Assembly (NCBI GenBank): GCA_946965045.2
Contig: OX337238.1
Location: forward strand, 2,046,001-2,110,000
Source of the DNA: Epithemia pelagica
Taxonomy: Eukaryota; Bacillariophyta; Bacillariophyceae; Surirellales; Surirellaceae
Direction: 5' to 3'
Length of the DNA stretch: 64,000 nucleotides
A model generated the notes under the pieces. The model made no database searches and had not been told where the DNA came from. It saw only the letters and a program-made list of their open reading frames with translations. This document shows, one piece after another, positions 1-9,604 of this stretch (position 1 is the first letter of the stretch; each line of letters begins with the position of its first letter). The position numbers and the translations under genes are program-made.

Positions 1-687
1 CCACTTAGAACGACGAGAGTTGAAAATGTCGCACTTTCTCCTTGAGGTACGTCATGTCCACCGCTTGTCGCTAGGTAATGGTGTGGTAGGTACAGATCTT
101 GGTCGCCTTCGTGTAGACCATCAATGAACAAGAGAACATTGTTAGACATAACGTGAACCTGGGCATCCGAACGGTTGATCGCCATATGCTTCTGTAGAAC
201 GTCCGCCAGCACATCGTCGACTCCCAAGTTTCCTTGCAATATTCGACTGTAGCGAATCGTAATCTCCTTATTCTCTTTGTCGCTGTTGACCTTCTTCCTC
301 ATAAAAAACACGCTCGTGAACTCTCCAACAGCCCTCGTCTTGCGAATGAAGCAGACAGGCTTCTCCTCGTACAGGGCACGGTACACGGTACAGTGCCACC
401 AAAAATATTAATACGCTTTTTCCAACACCAGGTGAACCGATAACAATCTGACTCATTTCTCGACCACTCTTGGTGAGTTCCTGGAACACTTCACACATTT
501 CTTTTCGAATGTAGATCGAATTTTTGGGGAAAAAATGCTCCTTCATCTTAGTAGGAGGGGCGAGGGGTGAAAAAAAAGTTTCGGTCTCGATACACTCCCC
601 CTCCACTAGGCCTGCTGCACCCAAGCCTATGTCTGCGCAATTAAGCGTTGCTGTTTCATACTGGATTGACGACAACGACGACGACAT
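1..687 (-). pseudogene. CRN/RHS-type P-loop NTPase fragment, frameshifted, runs off the window
   Basis: Seen: a 139-codon frame from 687 carries a Walker A motif GSPGVGKS at residues 84-91. After about residue 100 the sense moves to another frame, which stays open to the window edge and holds a Walker B-like VLLFIDG stretch near positions 106-140. The shift coincides with a perfect 7-bp tandem duplication at 378-391, so the reading frame is broken by two partial codons. Known: a P-loop domain with this type of fidG motif is typical of Crinkler/RHS-type NTPase-nuclease proteins, which diatoms encode in many copies. Inference: a dead or dying copy of that family; the nuclease half would lie to the left of the window. 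A real N-terminal start upstream of 687 is possible, since no strong start signal is visible. The second CRN-like gene at 18855-20632 is of the same type. Confidence 0.6.
378..391. repeat. 7-bp tandem duplication causing a frameshift
   Basis: The heptamer ACGGTAC occurs twice head to tail (378-384 and 385-391). Removing one copy would join the Walker A frame to the frame with the Walker B-like segment, so this is the likely inactivating lesion of the NTPase-like gene on the minus strand. Confidence 0.7.
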
Positions 688-1463
688 GCTGGTAAAATCG
701 TGAGACCTCGTTCAAGATTGCCTCTTTGTCTTCTGTTGATGCCTTCGTTTGTTGTTGTTTGTGTTAGCGGAATGGTGAGTCCTGGTTGATCGTGATTCAC
801 AGGGGCGATTGGCCCACTAGTCTCTAGTAGTCTCTGAGTTTCCCTAAATGAATCAATCATAAAGACTACAAGCAAAATTGGACTGGTGAAAAGTGAGACG
901 TCGCAACGAGTCCAGAAAATGGGGCTCAAGGGGTGTATGCGAACAAAAACAACAGGGAGGGACTATTGAGATGCTTGTCCTTAGCCCAATCGCAGCACTG
1001 TCTTTCTTGACGTACCTGGGTAGCATGGAAGCTGAAAAATCATGCCATTGCAAGAATTGCCATGGACACGGCCGCTGTACTGGAGGTTTGTTTGTTTTAT
1101 GAGTGTCGTGCACCAACCACCAACGGCAACCGTCATGCACGCTGGGTCGCTCAAACTGATTTGAAATGTGACAAGGAAATGCCGGCGTGTCCTTTCTGAT
1201 TTTTTATGGAAAATAGGATATGAATCGAGAAAAAAATCTCCATTGGGGGGACAGTTTGCGGACGACGTACATACGACTAATAGTTGGATTAAGGTGGCTG
1301 GTAGCGCAGTGGTTCGATTCCACAACACCTTAATTCTAAACAGAGGTAGTCGCTGTGGATCTTCAGAATTGCAGAAAATCTTGAGCGGTGACATTTGTAT
1401 TTTGGGGTTAGCATGTGTGAGCTAGGGGAAAAGCTTTCTTAGAATGGTTTCAATCCTTCCCCT
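688..1463. other. Gene-poor stretch between two minus-strand genes
   Basis: Overlapping short ORFs on both strands here have no recognisable motifs. The only structured element is the tRNA-like hairpin at 1289-1333. It may contain the promoter and N-terminal remains of the NTPase fragment that begins at 687. Confidence 0.4.
1289..1333 (+). other. tRNA-like mini-hairpin (truncated tRNA remnant?)
   Basis: An 8-bp perfect inverted repeat (TTAAGGTG at 1289-1296, CACCTTAA at 1326-1333) encloses a short D-arm-like string TAGCGCAGTGG and a T-arm-like hairpin, GTGG-TTCGATT-CCAC, which contains the Pol III B-box core GGTTCGATTCC. The anticodon arm and the rest of the D arm are absent. It looks like a tRNA in which a deletion across a GGTT microhomology joined the D loop to the T arm, leaving acceptor stem plus T arm. 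It could also be chance or part of a tRNA-derived SINE. Confidence 0.35.
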
Positions 1464-3088
1464 CTACGTATAGTATGAAGGAACCACATTTTTAGCAAGA
1501 GACCATTCCGGAAGAGATGGGCGGACTCCGTCACTCAAAGGTGACTCCGCAAGTGCGTTAGCAAGTCGATGTAACAGAGCCTCGTTCTCTATTGCCTTGT
1601 CCACAGCATCCTGGCCTTCTCCCGCTCCATCGGTCCATGCTAGAGAAGCTGTGCCCGGGGTAGAAGCCCCAGGAAGATGATGTTCTGATTGAAACTGTTC
1701 TTCCAATACTGGAGCAAGTTTAGCGCGCTTGCTACCTCGCAGTTTTGCCTCCCTGGTTTTCAAAGACTTCAGGAGAGATTCAAATTCATTCAAACACTCC
1801 CGCCCATCATAGTACTGGGTTATCAACATGCTGTTGAGGGCCTCAAATTGTACCAAGTACCATTTCTTGTTCCCATCCGTACCCAGCAGAATTGTTGATT
1901 GCCCCCATACACTTTCCCTCGAGAAAGCAGCAAGCTGGAGTAACATTTGGGCCTTATTCATCGGCGTCCTGTCGGTCTTCATCTCGACCAGTGCCATACC
2001 GTATGTGTAGAACGATTCCTGAGACCGCTCACAAAGTGCGAGCATTGATTCCTCCGTAACACATCCGTCAGACTTGCCGTTTGCCACCTTTCGATCGGCC
2101 TTGATAGGTGCTAATTTCTTTCCTTTCACGTCTCTTATGCCTAGCTTCTTGCCGTCCACAGCAAGCGCTTGATCCAACTTACCAAAGAGCCATTTCAGTG
2201 CCAATGGGGTCCCATCATTTTCCGAAAGTTTTCCTGTTCCTCCCGTCAAAAGTGCTTGCTCCCATTCAAAATTTCCTACAACAGATCCGACTCCGACATT
2301 CATGTTGGCGACGGCGTTACGCCAGGAGATCGACAGCCCGGTCAACAGATCGGTTGCAAATTCAGTGTTCGCCTTCGACATGTTTCTGTCATCCGTTTTT
2401 GACTCGATCATCATTTTCTCTATGTTTTCAATTTTCCGTTTCATATCCTCCGAATCATTCGCCTGTTGTTTTTGTTGTTCATTCATTTCCTACACCCAGA
2501 GTGAGAACAAAGGTGAAACTGTAAGATCACGAACACAACAGATAAAACACCACAAGCACAAATTCAAACTCACCTGCTTTTGGGACTCGATCATCATTCC
2601 TTCCATGCGTTCAATTCTCCGTTTCATATCCTCCGAATGATTCGCCTGTTGTTTTTGTTGTTCATTCATTTCCTACACCCAGAGTGAGAACAAAGGTGAA
2701 ACTGTAAGATCACGAACACAACAGATAAAACACCACAAGCACAAATTCAAACTCACCTGCTTTAATGCATCGTGATCAAGCACATGAGAGCTCGGACAGA
2801 ACTCGATTCAGAAGGCAAAATGACTACAGAATCTCGAAATCAAATACAGATACACAAATTCAAACTCACCTCGTTTTTATTTTGCAATGGACCTTGTTCT
2901 CGAAGATGTCGAATATATGCTTGGAGTCTTTTTTGTTCCAATCTACCTTGGACATCCAAGGTCTCACAAGCGAGGTTCATGTCTTCAGGCTTGTCAGGGT
3001 TAAACTCTCGTAGAGGTACCCCCCTGCCTTCATCGCACGCTGCAGCAACTGCTTCCCATTTTGTCTCCTCTTCAGTTGGTGTTTGCAT
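1464..3088 (-). CDS. Multi-exon PD-(D/E)XK nuclease-like protein with duplicated coiled-coil exon
   Basis: Four exons can be read on the minus strand, all in phase 0: exon 1 3088-2870 (73 codons, from ATG), exon 2 2801-2757, exon 3 2672-2574 (33 codons), exon 4 2489-1464. Introns are 68, 84 and 84 bp with GTGAGT donors and AG acceptors; the acceptor of exon 2 has no pyrimidine tract and is the least certain. Exon 3 and the start of exon 4 encode the same Gln/Met-rich coiled coil (EMNEQQKQQAN...). The C-terminal part has ALVEMKTD followed by NKAQMLLQLAA and a segment ending in KWYLVQF, which resembles the E-x-K...Q core of PD-(D/E)XK nuclease domains found in CRN-like and other stramenopile proteins. 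That assignment is inference. The protein has about 460 residues in all. No partner gene is adjacent. Confidence 0.6.
2391..2756 (-). repeat. Tandem 183-bp exon+intron duplication
   Basis: Two adjacent units, 2574-2756 and 2391-2573, each hold 99 nt of exon and an 84-bp intron. The two introns (2673-2756 and 2490-2573) look identical base for base, while the exon halves differ at several positions. Both units keep phase 0 and both splice sites, so the duplication adds 33 residues without breaking the gene. Confidence 0.85.
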
Positions 3089-3897
3089 CTCTGCAGTGGA
3101 TTTAGTGTCAGGAAGAAAAAAAAAGGTACAATCTGCGATGAAGGTTGAAAAAGACTTCTGGAGGAGGCTACGGCTACGGCGGTGGTGTTATGCAGTGTGG
3201 GGAATCACCTCCTACTATAACTATAGCGGGGATGGCTAAGGGGGTATGTTGTCGGGCGCGCGCAGCATGGGCGGAGCATGATATGGGGGGAGCAATGCAT
3301 GCTCCACGATGCATGCTCCGCGCGCGTCTATATTATCGAGTGGGCGGATGTAGCGTGCACGACCGCGCTCAAAATCCCCGACCATCACGGAAACGCGTAT
3401 GGGTCGCCTTAAGTAGAATAGCAACTTCGGGAAGCAAAGGACACAATAATCATTCCCTTTATCGACTACTTATCATTAAGAGTATCCATTGTATATTTCA
3501 CCTGTTGTTCTGTTGGCCCTACGAGCTCATGTGGGAAAGACACGTCAATTTCCATGCTCTACAACCTCCACCATGAGGATGGAAAGACTCCTTAAGGGCA
3601 AGGCAGCAACATTTGGCCGACTATATGTACTTGTCTACAAAACTAGTGCCTAGTGTCTATTCTACCCCTGTCCTCATATGAGGACAAATCCTCATATGAG
3701 GCCACTTTTCAACGTAGCATGTCAAATCATTCATGTACTCCTAAGAGTGGTTTTATTGCAGATTCGTAATCTCCATACTTTAAAACATATCTCATAATAT
3801 TCTCATGCTTTAATAATGATGAGTAGTGAAGATACAGTGTGAAAAGAAAAGACTACCCGCGTTGTGTGCGCATTAGAAAAAAAATTTCCATGTCACA
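3089..3897. other. Intergenic: palindromes and a MITE-end-like fragment
   Basis: There is no convincing gene. At 3224-3246 a string close to the TIR of the MITE at 17641-18383 occurs (AGCGGGGATGGCTAAG). A GC-rich patch at 3256-3350 repeats ATGCATGCTCC. At 3670-3685 there is a perfect 16-bp palindrome GTCCTCATATGAGGAC, and its core recurs at 3689-3701. The right half should hold the promoter of the piggyBac-type gene at 3898. Confidence 0.4.
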
Positions 3898-4823
3898 ATG
3901 TCGCCTCCAGATCCACGCCGTACACCCAATTCCATTCTTTTGGCCAAGGCCATGCATGTGACATCTCTTGCAGAGTGTTCCAGAAGGTATGGAAGCAATG
4001 CAAAGACGAAAAGGCTGTTTGGGAAGGTGGTTGAAGCTTCCATCCAACGGGGCCCCAATGGAAGGTCCACAACAATGGTGACTGTGAACTTCTATATGGG
4101 AAGTTTGGAGGTGATCAAGCAGAAGACACTCAACCTGAGGAGTGTCATTACTCCCAGTGATGAAGAGCTGCTGGCCTATGCCCGTTTCAGGCATCAGCAT
4201 GAGAGAAATCAACCCCCACAAGCTTCGACGACTACAGAGGGAAATTCCGCGGCCACAACGGCAACCAACACCAATACGGGCCAAGCTGCGGCATCTGAGC
4301 CTCCTGCACCACAGCAGGCCATCCAGGGGACACAGACAGCAACAGGGAACCAGGAGAGTGCAGTGGGAGAGTCAAACAATCCACCAGATTGTGAGTGTCA
4401 AGTCCATGATGTGAAATGGCATAAGGGCACTTCGTCATCTCCATTGAATTGCAATTCGATGGGACGTGTTCCTCCAAGGGATTGGACTTTCAGGACACCT
4501 AGTGGAGAGAGAATTACTCCAGGAAGTGATAGACAGGGCTTGCTTTCCAGATTGGACTACTTCCTGATGACATTCCCTCCGCGGCAGTTTGACTTAATGC
4601 ACAGGCTCACAAATGGACAGCTTGCAAAAATTGAGAGACCTTCAATGACTAAAGGAGAATTACTCAAGTTCTTTGGCGTTACAATATTGATAACCCGCCA
4701 TGAATTCACCTCAAGGGCAAACTTATGGTCAAGTACAGCAACAAGTCAGTACGGAGTGGCACCTGCCTTCGGTAAGACTGGTATGTCAAGAAAGTGTTTT
4801 GATGACATCTTTAGATGTCTCCG
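3898..4823 (+). pseudogene. piggyBac-type transposase, 5' part, interrupted by an LTR element
   Basis: About 308 codons are read from the ATG. An N-terminal region is followed by a low-complexity Thr/Ala/Gln linker and then the start of a DDE_Tnp_1_7-like domain (LMHRLTNGQLAK, LLKFFGVTIL, MSRKCFDDIFRCLR). At 4823 the frame meets the terminus of an LTR. The frame resumes exactly in phase at 9605 once one copy of the 5-bp target duplication is removed, so this and 9605-10862 were one gene. Known: piggyBac transposases cut at TTAA and carry a DDD triad and a C-terminal zinc-binding domain; all these parts lie in the 3' segment. I did not find convincing TTAA-flanked TIRs, so this may be a domesticated or decayed copy. 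Confidence 0.8.
4819..4823. repeat. Target-site duplication, left copy (CTCCG)
   Basis: CTCCG directly precedes the left LTR and recurs at 9600-9604 directly after the right LTR. A 5-bp duplication is usual for copia-type integration. Confidence 0.85.
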
Positions 4824-5604
4824 TAGTACAATTCTTTCAAACTCATGGGGGATAATGCTCGGTAGAGCAGACAATCAGGTAGGTCACCAACCGATACAAG
4901 CTTCTCACGGTCAGAGAAGCAAGCAAGTCGTAGTCTATCAAAAGGATAGTCGGGACACAAAAGAAGATGTGATAAATGGTGATATTGTTAGATTGTGAGC
5001 TTTAGGACTACGGTGTGTGTTTTGATGTGCAGGTCTGGCCAGGGTGCATGACTGATATATTCATGGCGCTGACAGGACTGGTCTGGTTGGAGTAGACATG
5101 GATATTGTGTATTGGAAGTATATGCACTTGTATATCATATACCAATGCCAACAGCTCTTGCTTTGTTGTGATATAGGTAGTTTTCTTGGCGCGGTGCTGA
5201 TTGCATTTTTGGAATTGTGGGAATGGAAATATGGTCTCGCGTGATCTCGAATCGTGCTTCGATTACTTAGGCCGTTGAGTTAAGTCGTGGAGATGCGCAC
5301 TCGGATAGTAGTTGCGCGCGCTTGAGAATATTGGGCGCGCACGTGTAGGGCCATAGTTAATTTCCGAGCGGTTGTTGATAACGCGCGCATTGCGAGCATG
5401 CCATGGCCGAAATTAAAGGTCCGCGAGCATGTCGTCATTCTGTTCTCACTTTTCATGAAATGCGAAGGAATATAGGTCGATATAGCACCAGCTAGGGAAC
5501 AAAGGACGGATATGGGCGGCATAGATGGTGCTTCGAAGCCTCGGGACTCGGCTAACCGATGAGATGCCGGATCTAACCAATGGATAACGGTGAGAATCCT
5601 ACTA
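4824..5604 (-). repeat. 3' LTR (left copy)
   Basis: A 781-bp direct repeat of 8819-9599. Differences seen: two close together near 5234-5239 and one near 5502. It has short inverted ends TAGTA/TACTA. A small frame of the interrupted transposase reads 43 codons into it before stopping. Confidence 0.9.
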
Positions 5605-7082
5605 CTCCCCACAACTTGTTGGTTCAGCCTTGTCATCGTTGGATTTGTTGAGTTCTCGTACTTCTCCACTCCAGAATAACAATGGCTTGAGTAGGGGTCA
5701 GATGGTTGCAAATTCCCAATGCTTGCTAAGGATGTCAGCAGGGTTGGTCTCCCCATCCTTCCAATAGGATACAGCATACTTTGCTGCGATGGCTTCTTGT
5801 ACCCGGTAATACGACAGAAGCTTCCATTATGTGTTGTATGCTGGAATGTATCAACGATAACGTCTTCAGATTGCCGATCAAAGAATGGACAGAACTTCTC
5901 CCAGTCATATGCTTCCTGGTAACGACAGTGGACAGAGGCATGAAGGGTAATAGGATCATTACCATTTGCATCAGCATATACAGAGAAGAAGGATGTATTG
6001 TCAGGTCCATGGTCATACGGCAAATCCAAAAGAAGATTGAGATTGCAGACAACACGATCTTTGTACTCCCCATAATTGTCATATGGATAGTTCACCATGC
6101 TACCATCAGTGTTGACTTGTTGCCAAGAAGTAGAAGCAGGGTCATGCGATGGGTCAGAATGTGAATGATCCAAAACACCAGGATCCCATGTATCAGGTGA
6201 TGTGAAGATGATCTGAGGTAACGTCTCCATGTCATCATCACTGGGGATACCTAAGGAGTGAATGTATGCTAGTCTCTCTTTGATGTGCAGAGACAAAGCA
6301 CGGCCATCAAGTGTTGTGATGCATTGTTTTCCATCAACTTTAACGGATCGTTCATCAACAGCATGTCCAAAGTGCTCGAATTGTCCAGGAGCATGGATCG
6401 ATTGTCCTTTTCCGTAGAATGCATATTCATTGAAGATGCCAATAATGGGTCCATCATTGGTTTCAAACTTAGCAGCACATGTGAAAATAGGAATCCCAGC
6501 AAGCTGATGACTGTCGATACCCATAATGGATATACGACAACCAGTCTTAGAAAGGATGCGCATGTCAGAACCAGCAAGTCCTCCATTGGCACCACGGTCA
6601 ACCAATTGGTTTCCAGGGAGAGTAGATTTCCTGGAAGACAGATAGCGCAGTATGTGTCCTTCCTGTTTATGCATATTGGCCTTGAGGCTAACCTTCTTGC
6701 TTGTTTTAGACTTGGCGTTGGATAGAACACTGGTCAAGTCAGATGCTGGATGATTGATGTCAGTCGTCATGGCTTGGTTGATGAATTGTGTAACTGGATC
6801 TTACTCATCTTGCTGCTCGGAAGTCGCACCAAGTGAAGCGTTTTTAGAAACAGCTTCTTGACTGGGGTCAGGATCAGGTTCCGGATCAATGTCAAGGGCA
6901 TGCGTCTGCACTTTCCTTGGCGTTGTTGATGATGGTGCATGAATCATCTTGTTGTACTCAATGATCAACTTGCGATCTTCTTCAGAAAGTTTGAACCATA
7001 GGTCACGCGGCAGACTAACCTTAGATGGAGAGGATGGAGAGTCAGATGTCACGTTAGTGTTCTTGTGAACATGATACTCCAT
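5280..7082 (-). pseudogene. Copia-type Pol N-terminus: aspartic protease, truncated
   Basis: A single frame from 7082 is broken by one TAA at 6801-6803 and then runs from 6770 to 5280. The first part (VSLPRDLWFKLSEEDRKLII) resembles the gag-pol linker of diatom copia elements. After the stop comes a retropepsin-like site LVDRGANGGLAG (residues 56-67 counted from 6770), in which the usual D-S/T-G is D-R-G, then the IFTCAAKFET and IIGIFNEYA strands and a region typical of this family (ITTLDGRALSLHIKE). No GAG-pre-integrase, integrase core or RT motif follows. The frame runs 325 bases into the LTR. Inference: an internal deletion removed most of pol. Confidence 0.75.
5605..5622 (-). other. Polypurine tract of the LTR element
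   Basis: On the minus strand TTGTGGGGAG abuts the 3' LTR start, the expected place and composition for the plus-strand primer of reverse transcription. Confidence 0.55.
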
Positions 7083-7148
7083 ATCATCTTGTGGGGTTAA
7101 GTCAGCATCTGTATCTTGGCCGTATTGTTAATCATGTTGTTTGACATG

Positions 7149-8336
7149 TCAACGGCGACTATGTGCAGATGACTGGGTTGCTTGATCATGGTCATAAGCT
7201 GCGTCTAGAAGGAGACGGAAGTATGATTGATAGCAAAGGGATTTTGCACCGGATTTTGTGTTCACCACATTGTCCAAGATCTTGACTTGGCGGAGATCAG
7301 GTACCTTTTCTACAGCTTGCATGAGGAAAGTCATCCTGGTATGATCAGGGATGCGATCAGACAATGTCACAAGATTGTCCAGCAAACGTAGCTGCTCTTG
7401 AAAGTGTAGAAGAAATTGACGTGTTGTTCCGCGCCATGTGTCATCAAGACGTAGATTGGAAATGTAGTTGGTTAAACGTAGGACTTCTCGTTTTGCGAGA
7501 TCAGATTCGGTATGCAATGAATGTAACTTCTTCAATACGACACGCGCATCTTCATCGTGTTCATGTTCACGTACGTAGGCTCGACCTTGGTCAGTCTGGA
7601 TAATACGGAAAAGAACGGAGTAAAGAAATACTTGTAGCTCTTGGAATAGTTCTTCAGCATACTCATCATCTTTGGGAGGTGTGTACTCGAAATTCAGAAC
7701 GTTGGATAGGCCTTGTACCTTAGCTGTAGTCTTGAATACACGCCAGAATGAATCGTAGTATCGTTCATCCTTGAATACCTCATATGCAGTTGCGTCGCAC
7801 TTAGTTCCCTTTCTGAACGCCGTTAGGTCTTGTTGAGATTGGGATGCGGCAGTAACTGTGCTGACAGATTTTGCAGATGACGGCGACTTCATTGGCGAGA
7901 CTGGGACTTGGCTAGGTTGTCCATTGGAGAAATTTGTATTGATCCTCCAAATGTTGAACTCTTTCCTCGTTAGGTTCATCCAGTCGCTATTGGATAGCTC
8001 ATCTTGAATTTCATTGGTCTTGTATATGGCCCAATAGGCTAAGAGCTTGATCTGTTGTCTTGTAGGACCTTGCAGATCATGCGTCTTGTTGTTGACCTTG
8101 TATTGGGTTAGTTCGTTCATGGATTCCTCAGTATTGGTTTGCATGTACAAGATAACATGAGTAATGTTCTCAAAACCATGGTATTTCATCCACTTCAATA
8201 AGTAGTCGGCTCTTTCTTTGGTAAAGTATTGGCAGACAGTAAATATGATGTGGTCGAATAAGTCTGTGTTCGAGACATTGTCTTGGTTATCTTCTCCCTT
8301 AGGAGTTGTAGGTGTCTTGGGTGTTTGAGGATCCAT
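7149..8336 (-). CDS. Gag-like protein of the LTR element
   Basis: A 395-residue frame from an ATG near the 5' LTR. The composition is helical and charged, and a Ser/Pro-rich linker at about 145-170 separates two halves. The second half (DESFWRVFK-like, LSNVLNFEYTPP, YVREHEHDEDARVVLKKLH) resembles the gag region of diatom copia elements. There is no CCHC knuckle. The first in-frame stop is well before the protease frame, which is in another frame, so any gag-pol fusion would need frameshifting or is lost. Its intact state fits a parasite element still able to make capsid. Confidence 0.65.
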   Translation of the reverse strand: MDPQTPKTPTTPKGEDNQDNVSNTDLFDHIIFTVCQYFTKERADYLLKWMKYHGFENITHVILYMQTNTEESMNELTQYKVNNKTHDLQGPTRQQIKLLAYWAIYKTNEIQDELSNSDWMNLTRKEFNIWRINTNFSNGQPSQVPVSPMKSPSSAKSVSTVTAASQSQQDLTAFRKGTKCDATAYEVFKDERYYDSFWRVFKTTAKVQGLSNVLNFEYTPPKDDEYAEELFQELQVFLYSVLFRIIQTDQGRAYVREHEHDEDARVVLKKLHSLHTESDLAKREVLRLTNYISNLRLDDTWRGTTRQFLLHFQEQLRLLDNLVTLSDRIPDHTRMTFLMQAVEKVPDLRQVKILDNVVNTKSGAKSLCYQSYFRLLLDAAYDHDQATQSSAHSRR

Positions 8337-8818
8337 GGTAGTACTTGATTGGTTTTATTTAATGTGTGGTGTGATATGAACCCGGATGTGCCACGTATAA
8401 AGTACCCGGATGTGTGCTGTGATGTCCAAAAGGTAACCCGGATATGCGGAACTCGGTTTTGTCACGACTTAAAGATACTTATTCTTGGTCACTTCCAGAC
8501 TCGTTGCGGTGATCGAGTTGAACCGGGGAGTCAGGAACAGTGGTAGCTTGCTCGTCTTGCTCGTAGTCCTCAACAAAGTGGTTCACTGGTCAGGTGAGTA
8601 TTGGGAAGGTAGTTGCACGGAGTCCTGGTGCAGCTTGAGGTCCTGGAATAGGAGAGGGTTGGTGACCCTAGCCTTAGCCAGGCTGGCCCTGTTGTTGGGT
8701 TGGCTAGCTTTGTCCTCTAACTCTTGTTTGTTGGGGTATCTCAATCTGTAATGGGTGTTGATGGGTAAGTAAGGTTCCAAATGCAACTGCAGGGAAATAA
8801 GCAATGAGACTGTTAATC
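8337..8818 (-). other. 5' leader of the LTR element
   Basis: No gene. The motif ACCCGGAT(A/G)TG occurs three times (8379-8450). The primer binding site should lie just inside the 5' LTR at about 8800-8818, but I could not match it to a tRNA end with confidence. Confidence 0.4.
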
Positions 8819-9599
8819 TAGTACAATTCTTTCAAACTCATGGGGGATAATGCTCGGTAGAGCAGACAATCAGGTAGGTCACCAACCGATACAAGCTTCT
8901 CACGGTCAGAGAAGCAAGCAAGTCGTAGTCTATCAAAAGGATAGTCGGGACACAAAAGAAGATGTGATAAATGGTGATATTGTTAGATTGTGAGCTTTAG
9001 GACTACGGTGTGTGTTTTGATGTGCAGGTCTGGCCAGGGTGCATGACTGATATATTCATGGCGCTGACAGGACTGGTCTGGTTGGAGTAGACATGGATAT
9101 TGTGTATTGGAAGTATATGCACTTGTATATCATATACCAATGCCAACAGCTCTTGCTTTGTTGTGATATAGGTAGTTTTCTTGGCGCGGTGCTGATTGCA
9201 TTTTTGGAATTGTGGGAATGGAAATATGATCTCTCGTGATCTCGAATCGTGCTTCGATTACTTAGGCCGTTGAGTTAAGTCGTGGAGATGCGCACTCGGA
9301 TAGTAGTTGCGCGCGCTTGAGAATATTGGGCGCGCACGTGTAGGGCCATAGTTAATTTCCGAGCGGTTGTTGATAACGCGCGCATTGCGAGCATGCCATG
9401 GCCGAAATTAAAGGTCCGCGAGCATGTCGTCATTCTGTTCTCACTTTTCATGAAATGCGAAGGAATATAGGTCGATATAGCACCAGCTAGGGAACATAGG
9501 ACGGATATGGGCGGCATAGATGGTGCTTCGAAGCCTCGGGACTCGGCTAACCGATGAGATGCCGGATCTAACCAATGGATAACGGTGAGAATCCTACTA
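8819..9599 (-). repeat. 5' LTR (right copy)
   Basis: A 781-bp direct repeat of 4824-5604. It should carry the element promoter reading leftwards. It ends at the right CTCCG target duplication. Confidence 0.9.
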
Positions 9600-9604
9600 C
9601 TCCG
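9600..9604. repeat. Target-site duplication, right copy (CTCCG)
   Basis: The match to 4819-4823 marks the integration point inside a codon of the piggyBac-type gene. Confidence 0.85.

Larger units (their letters stand above)
4824..9599 (-). mobile_element. Non-autonomous copia-like LTR retrotransposon nested in piggyBac gene
   Basis: The element spans 4,776 bp: LTR 4824-5604, internal region, LTR 8819-9599, flanked by CTCCG target duplications. Orientation is minus: gag (8336-7149) precedes protease (7082-5280). By eye the LTRs differ at only about three of 781 positions, so the insertion is recent. The protease frame passes into the 3' LTR without any integrase, reverse transcriptase or RNase H motif, so the element would need a helper. 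LTR ends are TAGTA...TACTA rather than TG...CA. A purine-rich tract lies just before the 3' LTR on the minus strand. The protease motif DRGANGGLAG and the surrounding sequence resemble diatom CoDi-type copia polyproteins (family recognition, not searched). Confidence 0.9.

Noticed and set aside
981-1394. 137-codon minus-strand ORF as N-terminus of the CRN-type gene
   Set aside because: The sequence does not resemble a CRN leader and overlaps the tRNA-like hairpin; the connection to 687 is not supported.
3145-3576. 143-codon plus-strand ORF
   Set aside because: No domain or signal. It crosses a GC-rich repeat patch and is contradicted by an open frame on the other strand.
4824-4998. C-terminal 58 codons of the ORF starting at 3898
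   Set aside because: These codons are LTR sequence read through after the insertion point.
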